Assembly: GCA_937921835.1 (NCBI GenBank)
Contig: CAKZVG010000034.1
Coordinates: forward strand, 1 to 5,670
Source: an uncultured Bryobacteraceae bacterium
Lineage (GTDB): Bacteria > Acidobacteriota > Terriglobia > Bryobacterales > Bryobacteraceae
Length of the DNA stretch: 5,670 bases
Direction of reading: 5' to 3'
Positions 1 through 5,670 of the stretch are shown piece after piece. The stretch's first letter is position 1; each line of letters opens with the position of its first letter. The notes below the pieces were generated by a model. It did no database searches. It was not told where the DNA came from and saw only the letters and a program-made list of their open reading frames with translations. The translations under genes and the position numbers were made by a program.

Positions 1-738
1 AGTTGGGGCAGCGGCCATTACCAGGCGCTCCAGGTCTTGCTGAACCGCCGGTTTCAGGGAGGGCTCGCACTTCTGGTTTCTTATACCTTCTCAAAATCCA
101 TCGACACGGGCTGTTCCGGCAGCCTGGGAATCGAGTCCTGCTCGATCCAGAACACTTACAATATCGCGGCTGATCGCAGCGTATCGAGCACCGACGTTCC
201 GCATCTTCTCTCCATCAGCGGCGTCTACGAATTGCCGTTCGGCGCCGGCAAGGCTTTCCAGACGGGCAACCGTGCGGTTGACTACATCGCCGGTGGCTGG
301 AAAGTCAACGTCATTTCCATGTTGCGATCCGGGGCTCCTTACAACCTGGCTGTAAGCGGTGACATCGCCAACACCGGCAATGTGAACTACATGAGACCGA
401 ATGTGTCCGGCAGCCACAAGCTTGACAATCCCAAGGTCGAGCGCTGGTTCAATACGGCCGCATTCTCCGCTCCCGCCCAGTACACGTTCGGGAACCTGGG
501 ACGGAATGTCCTTCGGTCGGATGGTCTGGTCAATTTCGACCTGGGTCTGGCCCGCGTGTTTGCGGTCACCGAGCGGGCGCGGGTGGAGTTCCGCGCCGAG
601 GCGTTCAACGCCTTCAACCACCCTACGTTCGCCGCGCCCACGAGCAACATTGCCAGCCCGACTTTCGGCCGGGTGCTGGCCCTGGCCACCGGCACGGCTC
701 CACGCCAGTTGCAGTTAGGAGTGCGCGTGACTTTCTGA
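1..738 (+). CDS. TonB-dependent receptor, Oar-like, C-terminal part (5' truncated by window)
   Basis: The frame is open from base 1 to the TGA at 736-738, giving 245 residues; the true start lies before the window. This is the end of an outer-membrane beta-barrel of the large receptors (usually about 1000 residues, with an N-terminal carboxypeptidase-regulatory-like domain) common in Acidobacteriota. Visible family marks are the HYQALQ/LNRRF segment followed by SYTFSKSID, the HLLSISGVYELPFG strand pair, GGWKV with a SGAPYNL turn, the FGNLGRN segment, and RAEAFNAFNHPTF near the end. The protein ends in LGVRVTF; a terminal phenylalanine after alternating hydrophobic residues is the usual barrel-assembly signal. 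Such receptors import ligands across the outer membrane using TonB energy, but the ligand cannot be read from this part. Sampled base composition (55% GC over 61-180) is lower than in the downstream genes. The family call is firm; the Oar-like sub-type is from pattern memory. Confidence 0.9.
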   Translation, partial: SWGSGHYQALQVLLNRRFQGGLALLVSYTFSKSIDTGCSGSLGIESCSIQNTYNIAADRSVSSTDVPHLLSISGVYELPFGAGKAFQTGNRAVDYIAGGWKVNVISMLRSGAPYNLAVSGDIANTGNVNYMRPNVSGSHKLDNPKVERWFNTAAFSAPAQYTFGNLGRNVLRSDGLVNFDLGLARVFAVTERARVEFRAEAFNAFNHPTFAAPTSNIASPTFGRVLALATGTAPRQLQLGVRVTF

Positions 739-1156
739 GCATCCCACGGCGCAGGGCCGTCACTAGAAACCAGAAACGGGCGCAGAGGCGCCATATCGCT
801 GTCGGCTTTCGCTGCCGAGCGACGTCCTCAACAGCATCTCGTCTCTGGAACCGCTTCTGCTCTTCATTGACGGCCTTGCGCCGCGGGTTGCTCAGAACGG
901 CCAGCCTGCTAACCTTGAACTATATGGCCAGCCGGGCGGTTGCCGCCGCGGCGGCGTCCGCCCTAAGAGCGCGGAAGCTTGGAATCGGATGCAGCTCTTG
1001 CCGAGGCTCGGCGAGCGAGCGCCTCCTGAGCCTCGCCGGGCGGGTCCACGGCCCGACGCGGAATTGCGGGGGCGGGCCAGCGGGCCGGGCGTGGGATCCC
1101 TGGGGCCGGAACGCGGCAGGGAGCGCATTCGGCTAAGATCCGGAGTGGTGCATCCC
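739..1156. other. Non-coding gap between receptor and GH97 genes
   Basis: This 418-base stretch has no convincing gene. The open frames crossing it have arginine/alanine/glycine-rich translations without recognisable motifs, as expected of GC-rich non-coding DNA. It contains three candidate stem structures. The first is a 5-bp stem at 746-760, eight bases after the receptor stop. The second is an 8-bp stem with a 2-base bulge at 797-821. The third is the stronger hairpin at 1002-1035, listed separately. There is also a perfect 14-base palindrome at 942-955 (GCCGCC repeat type). None is followed by a T-run, so no intrinsic terminator can be called. I see no good -35/-10 pair within it except the weak -10-like hexamer TAAGAT at 1134-1139. 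Confidence 0.6.
1002..1035. repeat. Imperfect 12-bp inverted repeat (hairpin) upstream of GH97 gene
   Basis: CGAGGCTC at 1002-1009 is the exact reverse complement of GAGCCTCG at 1028-1035. Inside it, GGCG at 1010-1013 pairs with CGCC at 1020-1023, leaving a six-base loop AGCGAG (1014-1019) and a one-sided bulge TCCT (1024-1027). The result is a 12-bp, very GC-rich stem. It ends 121 bases before the GH97 ATG and has no T-tract, so it is not a classical terminator. It could be a leader structure, a protein-binding site or a chance product of high GC. The pairing is seen directly; any function is unknown. Confidence 0.45.
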
Positions 1157-3115
1157 ATGAAGATTCCAGTTGCGGTTCTCATGAGCCTGGGCGCGGCCGC
1201 GCTTCCGGCGCAGGTGGGGGAGCGCGTTTGCTTGTCTCCGGATAAACAGATCGAGGTGCGCGCCGGGACGGCCAAACAGCCGGGGGCGCCGTCGGCGCTG
1301 GTCTACACGGTCCGCTATCGCGGCAAGCCGGTGATCGCGGAATCGGCGCTTGCCCTTGAGGTGCTGCGGCAGCAGCCGCTCGGGGCGGACGTGCGCATTG
1401 TGAAGGCGGGGAATTCGAGCGGCGAGGAGAACTACACGCTGCCGCACGGCAAGGCGAGCGCGGTGCGGCACCGCTACAACGCCCTGACGGTCGAGGCGCG
1501 GGAGGCGGGCGGTCTGGAGCGGCGCATGGCGGTGGAGTTCCGGGTGTTCGACGACGGCGTGGCCTTCCGCTACCACGTGCCCGCTCAGCCGGCCATCCGC
1601 GAGTTGCAGCTTGCGCGCGAGCGGAGCGAGTTCCGCCTGGCGCGCGAGGGGACCGCGTGGCCGCTGCTTCTGAACGGCTACCGCACGTCGTATGAGGACA
1701 ACTACGTCGCCCTGCCGGCTTCGGCCATCAAGCCCGAGCAGCTCGTCGCGCTGCCGTTTCTGGCGGAGGTTCCCGGCGCGGCGTGGGTGGCGATTCTCGA
1801 AGCGGATCTGGAGAACTACGCCGGCATGTACCTGGCGCGCGCCGGGCGGGGACTGGCGTTCGAGTCGCGGCTGGCGCCGCGGGCGGACCGGCCCGACGTG
1901 GCGGTGGTGCGGCAGACTCCGATGGCGACGCCGTGGCGGGTGATCCAGATTGCGGGCGAGGCGGCGCGGCTGATCGAGTCGAACCTGGTGACGACGCTCA
2001 GCCCGCCCTCGCGCATCGCGGACACGTCCTGGATCCGTCCGGGGAAGACGTCCTGGACGTGGTGGTCCGGCGACCTGGCCAAGGACGTCGCTTTCAAGCC
2101 CGGCATGAACACCAACACGCTGAAGCACTACATCGACTTTTCGGCCGAGGCGGGATTGGAGTACGCGCTGATCGACGAGGGCTGGTCGACCAACAACGCG
2201 CGCGGACAGGGCGATCTGCGCGAGATCAAGGAGGGCGTGGACCTGCCGGGCATTCTGGCGCACGCGCGGAACAAGGGCGTGAAGGTGTGGCTCTGGGCGC
2301 ACTGGGAGGGCGTCGACCGCCACATGGACGAGGTTTTCGCGAACTTCGAGAAATGGGGCGTGGCGGGCGTCAAGATCGACTTCATGGACCGCGACGACCA
2401 GTGGATGGTGGGCTTCTACCATCGCGCGGCTGAGGCGGCGGCCAGGCACAAACTGCTGCTCGATTTTCACGGCGCCTGCAAGCCCACCGGGCTGAGCCGC
2501 ACCTGGCCGAACGTGCTGACCTATGAAGGCGGCATGGGCCTGGAATACCTGAAATGGAGTGCGCGCGTAACGGCCGAACACAACACCCATCTCGCTTTCA
2601 CGCGCCTGCTGGCCGGACCGTTCGACTACACGCCGGGCGGCTTCCACAACGTCGCGCCAGCCGAATTCACGCCGCGCTTCGTCGAGCCCATGGTGCCGCA
2701 CACGCGCGCGCACCAGCTTGCGCTGTTCGTGATCCTGGAGAGCGCGTTCGTGATGCTGGCCGACTATCCGGGCGCCTACCGCGGCCAGAAGGAACTCGAG
2801 TTCCTGAAGGCCGTGCCGGCGGCGTGGGACGAGACGCGCGGGATCGCCGGGCGTCCGGGGGAATACGCCGTGGTGGCGCGCCGCCGCGGGCAGGACTGGT
2901 TCGTGGGCGGCATCACAAACGGCAACGCGCGCGAGATCGAGTTGCCGCTCGATTTCCTGCCCGCCGGGAGCTTCACGGCGCAGGTCTACACGGACGCCGC
3001 GGACGCGCCGAAGACCACCCTCCTCGCGGCGCGGCAGGTGACGCGGGCGTCGAAGCTGGGGGTGAAGATGGCGCCGGCGGGAGGATTCGCGGCGGTGCTG
3101 CGTGCGGCGCGGTGA
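1157..3115 (+). CDS. Glycoside hydrolase family 97, retaining type (alpha-galactosidase-like), secreted
   Basis: This 652-residue enzyme should cleave terminal alpha-linked sugars, probably in the periplasm. The ATG at 1157 is chosen because it starts a signal peptide (MKIPVAVLMSLGAAALPA, cleavage near residue 18). GGAG at 1142-1145 is a distant ribosome site, and GTG codons at 1145 and 1148 are in-frame alternatives. Domains follow the family order: an N-terminal beta-sandwich (about 20-280), a TIM barrel (about 290-545) with TSWTWWSGD and LIDEGW (339-343), and a C-terminal beta domain beginning after WDETR (557-561). GVKIDFMDRDDQ places Asp408 at the position of the nucleophile known in retaining members such as Bacteroides BtGH97b. 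Glu457 in LTYEGGMG fits the general acid/base. Inverting members (SusB type) use glutamate bases on other strands instead. Length matches BtGH97b (about 660) better than SusB (about 740). The stop is 42 bases before the sulfatase ATG. Family certain; galactoside versus glucoside preference is inferred. Confidence 0.93.
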   Translation: MKIPVAVLMSLGAAALPAQVGERVCLSPDKQIEVRAGTAKQPGAPSALVYTVRYRGKPVIAESALALEVLRQQPLGADVRIVKAGNSSGEENYTLPHGKASAVRHRYNALTVEAREAGGLERRMAVEFRVFDDGVAFRYHVPAQPAIRELQLARERSEFRLAREGTAWPLLLNGYRTSYEDNYVALPASAIKPEQLVALPFLAEVPGAAWVAILEADLENYAGMYLARAGRGLAFESRLAPRADRPDVAVVRQTPMATPWRVIQIAGEAARLIESNLVTTLSPPSRIADTSWIRPGKTSWTWWSGDLAKDVAFKPGMNTNTLKHYIDFSAEAGLEYALIDEGWSTNNARGQGDLREIKEGVDLPGILAHARNKGVKVWLWAHWEGVDRHMDEVFANFEKWGVAGVKIDFMDRDDQWMVGFYHRAAEAAARHKLLLDFHGACKPTGLSRTWPNVLTYEGGMGLEYLKWSARVTAEHNTHLAFTRLLAGPFDYTPGGFHNVAPAEFTPRFVEPMVPHTRAHQLALFVILESAFVMLADYPGAYRGQKELEFLKAVPAAWDETRGIAGRPGEYAVVARRRGQDWFVGGITNGNAREIELPLDFLPAGSFTAQVYTDAADAPKTTLLAARQVTRASKLGVKMAPAGGFAAVLRAAR

Positions 3116-3145
3116 GCGTTTGAGCGGCGATCCGGCCCCGGGGTG

Positions 3146-3151
3146 TATAAC
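3146..3151 (+). promoter_or_regulatory. Candidate -10 box (TATAAC) for a leaderless sulfatase transcript
   Basis: TATAAC matches five of six bases of the bacterial -10 consensus and ends six bases before the ATG at 3158, so transcription would begin at or next to the start codon. No purine-rich ribosome site is present in the bases just before that ATG, which fits leaderless translation. A partial -35 (TTGAGC, 3120-3125) lies 20 bases upstream, longer than the ideal 17. Match and spacing are seen; promoter activity is inferred. Confidence 0.35.
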
Positions 3152-3157
3152 AACCTC

Positions 3158-4579
<1,422 letters not shown>

Positions 4580-4605
4580 CCGCTGTCAGTTGGGAACGGA
4601 GCGAT

Positions 4606-5451
4606 ATGCTGGAAAAAGTCGACTTAACGTTGTCGCTTTCCAAGGCGGAATACAAGGCGCGCATGCCGCTGCTGCAACTGCGGCTGCTGAGCCTGGCGCG
4701 CGCCTGCTGGAAAGAGGGCATCCCGAGCATGGTGGTGCTGGAGGGATGGGACGCCTCGGGGAAGGGATCCACGGTGCGGCTGCTGGCCGGACCGCTGGAC
4801 CCGCGCGGCTTCAAGCTCTACGCCATCAAGGCGCCGCGCACGGCCGAGAAGCACATGCCGTGGCTGTGGCGTTTCTGGTTGAAGGTGCCCAACTACGGGG
4901 AGATGGCGATCTTCGACCGAAGCTGGTACGGGCGGGTGCTGGTGGAGCGGGTGGAGAAGCTCACTCCCAAGGCGCAATGGAGCGCGGCGTTTCAGGACAT
5001 CGCCGACTTCGAGCGCGCGCTGGCCGACGACGGCTATCTCATTATCAAGTTCTTCCTGCATATCAGCAAGGCGGAACAGAAAAAACGGCTGAAGGCGCTG
5101 GAGGCCGATCCTATGACCGCCTGGCAGGTGGAGCCCGAGGACTGGGTTCACCACCGCAAATACAATCAGTACCTGGCGGCCGTCGAGGACGTGCTGGCGC
5201 GCACCGAAACGGAGTGGGCGCCGTGGACGATCATCGAAGCCACGCAGCGGCGCTGGGCGCGCGTGAAGGTGTTCGAGACGCTGGTCGGGCGGCTGGAGGC
5301 GGCGCTGACCGCGCGCGGCAAGCCGCTGCCGGAGCCGCCCGAGGCGCCGGCGTCGGTGATCGCCGCCGCCGGGCGTGAAGAGGAGGAGGACGAAGGGCGG
5401 CACGAGCCGGCCGAGGTGAAGCGCGGCCGCGGCAAGGGGAAGGGGCGATAG
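4606..5451 (+). CDS. Polyphosphate kinase 2 family protein (PPK2), polyphosphate:AMP phosphotransferase-like domain
   Basis: This 281-residue cytoplasmic enzyme is predicted to transfer phosphate between polyphosphate and a nucleoside mono- or diphosphate. The Walker A motif EGWDASGKGS has the essential Asp49 and Lys53, and Walker B is IFDRSWYGR with Asp104-Arg105. WLWRFW (86-91) lies between them, in the lid region. KFFLHISKAEQKKR, EDWVHHRKYNQY and EWAPWTIIEA match the rest of the fold. GRVLVERVE and the WRFW segment resemble the two-domain AMP phosphotransferases (Pap) more than the short ADP-type enzymes, but only one domain is present here. The ATG at 4606 is supported by GGAG at 4598-4601 and by ungapped alignment of its N terminus with the next gene. 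After residue 240 comes a proline-rich linker, an acidic run EEEEDE (258-263) and a basic end KRGRGKGKGR, all outside the usual domain. It begins 26 bases after the sulfatase stop and ends two bases before a paralogue. AMP versus ADP preference is uncertain. Confidence 0.93.
   Translation: MLEKVDLTLSLSKAEYKARMPLLQLRLLSLARACWKEGIPSMVVLEGWDASGKGSTVRLLAGPLDPRGFKLYAIKAPRTAEKHMPWLWRFWLKVPNYGEMAIFDRSWYGRVLVERVEKLTPKAQWSAAFQDIADFERALADDGYLIIKFFLHISKAEQKKRLKALEADPMTAWQVEPEDWVHHRKYNQYLAAVEDVLARTETEWAPWTIIEATQRRWARVKVFETLVGRLEAALTARGKPLPEPPEAPASVIAAAGREEEEDEGRHEPAEVKRGRGKGKGR
5440..5445 (+). promoter_or_regulatory. Ribosome binding site for the second PPK2, inside the first PPK2 gene
   Basis: AAGGGG sits eight bases before the ATG at 5454. 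It lies inside the codons for the basic Lys/Arg/Gly tail of the first PPK2, so the tail-coding sequence also serves as the likely translation signal for the next gene. Together with the two-base gap this suggests translational coupling. The match and spacing are seen; use is inferred. Confidence 0.5.
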
Positions 5452-5453
5452 GA

Positions 5454-5670
5454 ATGCTCGCGAAACTGGATCCAACCCGCACTCTGTCCCGGGCCGAGTA
5501 TGAGCGGCGCCTGCTGGCCGGGCAACTGGCGCTGCGGGAACTCGCCTTCCGCCTGTACCAGGCGAAGCGCTCGCTGGTGGTGGTGTTCGAGGGCTGGGAC
5601 GCGGCCGGCAAAGGGGGGGCCATCCGGCGCGTGACCGAGAAGCTCGATCCGCGCGGCTACGAGGTGTACG
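5454..5670 (+). CDS. Second polyphosphate kinase 2 family protein (3' truncated by window)
   Basis: Seventy-two codons are visible from the ATG at 5454 to the window edge with no stop. The protein starts MLAKLDPTRTLSRAEYERR and has an intact Walker A motif FEGWDAAGKGG with Asp49 and Lys53, followed by LDPRGYEVY, all typical of PPK2 enzymes. Aligned without any gap to the preceding gene's first 72 residues, 33 are identical by hand count (46%), and Walker A falls at the same position in both, so the two are ancient paralogues. Spacing of two bases after the previous stop and a good ribosome site (5440-5445) indicate one operon. Walker B, the lid and the C terminus lie beyond the window, so completeness and substrate cannot be judged. 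It could be a one-domain enzyme or longer. Confidence 0.9.
   Translation, partial: MLAKLDPTRTLSRAEYERRLLAGQLALRELAFRLYQAKRSLVVVFEGWDAAGKGGAIRRVTEKLDPRGYEVY

Noticed and set aside
746..760. Hairpin after the receptor stop as an intrinsic terminator
   Set aside because: The stem is only 5 bp and is followed by CACTAG rather than a T-run.
867..926. Promoter made from TTGACG (867-872) and TATATG (921-926)
   Set aside because: The elements are 48 bases apart, and neither has a partner at normal 16-19 base spacing.
942..955. Perfect 14-base palindrome as an operator site
   Set aside because: It consists only of GCC/GGC triplets, which form palindromes easily in this composition, and no promoter is visible next to it.
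867..1136. Possible small plus-strand gene of 89 codons in the gap
   Set aside because: No recognisable motif, alanine/arginine/glycine bias typical of GC-rich non-coding DNA, and no ribosome site.
989..1156. Extended N terminus of the GH97 gene from the ATG at 989
   Set aside because: The added 56 residues are Arg/Pro/Gly-rich and would bury the signal peptide that begins at 1157.
4624..5475. Minus-strand open frame of 283 codons opposite the first PPK2
   Set aside because: Leucine/arginine/histidine-rich translation without domains, fully antisense to a gene with clear Walker motifs.

Overview
The window looks like a chromosomal segment from a GC-rich Gram-negative bacterium, most probably an acidobacterium of the Solibacter/Bryobacter type. 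This is inferred from gene style, not from a marker gene. The left end carries the C-terminal barrel of an Oar-like TonB-dependent receptor of the kind greatly expanded in that group. The other genes (GH97 glycosidase, Tat-exported sulfatase) are also common there. All five genes lie on the + strand, and no RNA gene, CRISPR array, transposase or attachment site was seen.

Layout: (1) 1-738, the 3' end of the outer-membrane receptor gene. (2) 739-1156, a 418-base non-coding gap containing one notable imperfect hairpin (1002-1035) just upstream of the next gene. (3) 1157-3115, a secreted glycoside hydrolase family 97 enzyme of the retaining, alpha-galactosidase-like type. (4) 3158-4579, a formylglycine-type sulfatase with a twin-arginine signal, preceded by a TATAAC box placed as expected for a leaderless transcript. 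(5) 4606-5451, a one-domain polyphosphate kinase 2 (PPK2) with a charged C-terminal tail. (6) 5454-5670, the first 72 codons of a second, paralogous PPK2, cut by the window edge.

The genes suggest two functional blocks. The receptor, GH97 enzyme and sulfatase all belong to the cell envelope or periplasm and could together handle a sulfated or alpha-linked saccharide, although the 418-base gap puts the receptor in doubt as a partner. The two PPK2 genes are cytoplasmic nucleotide/polyphosphate enzymes two bases apart. They resemble a split version of the fused two-domain polyphosphate:AMP phosphotransferase, and this is the most interesting feature of the window. Only 26 bases separate the sulfatase from the first PPK2, so the blocks may be co-transcribed even though no functional link is obvious.
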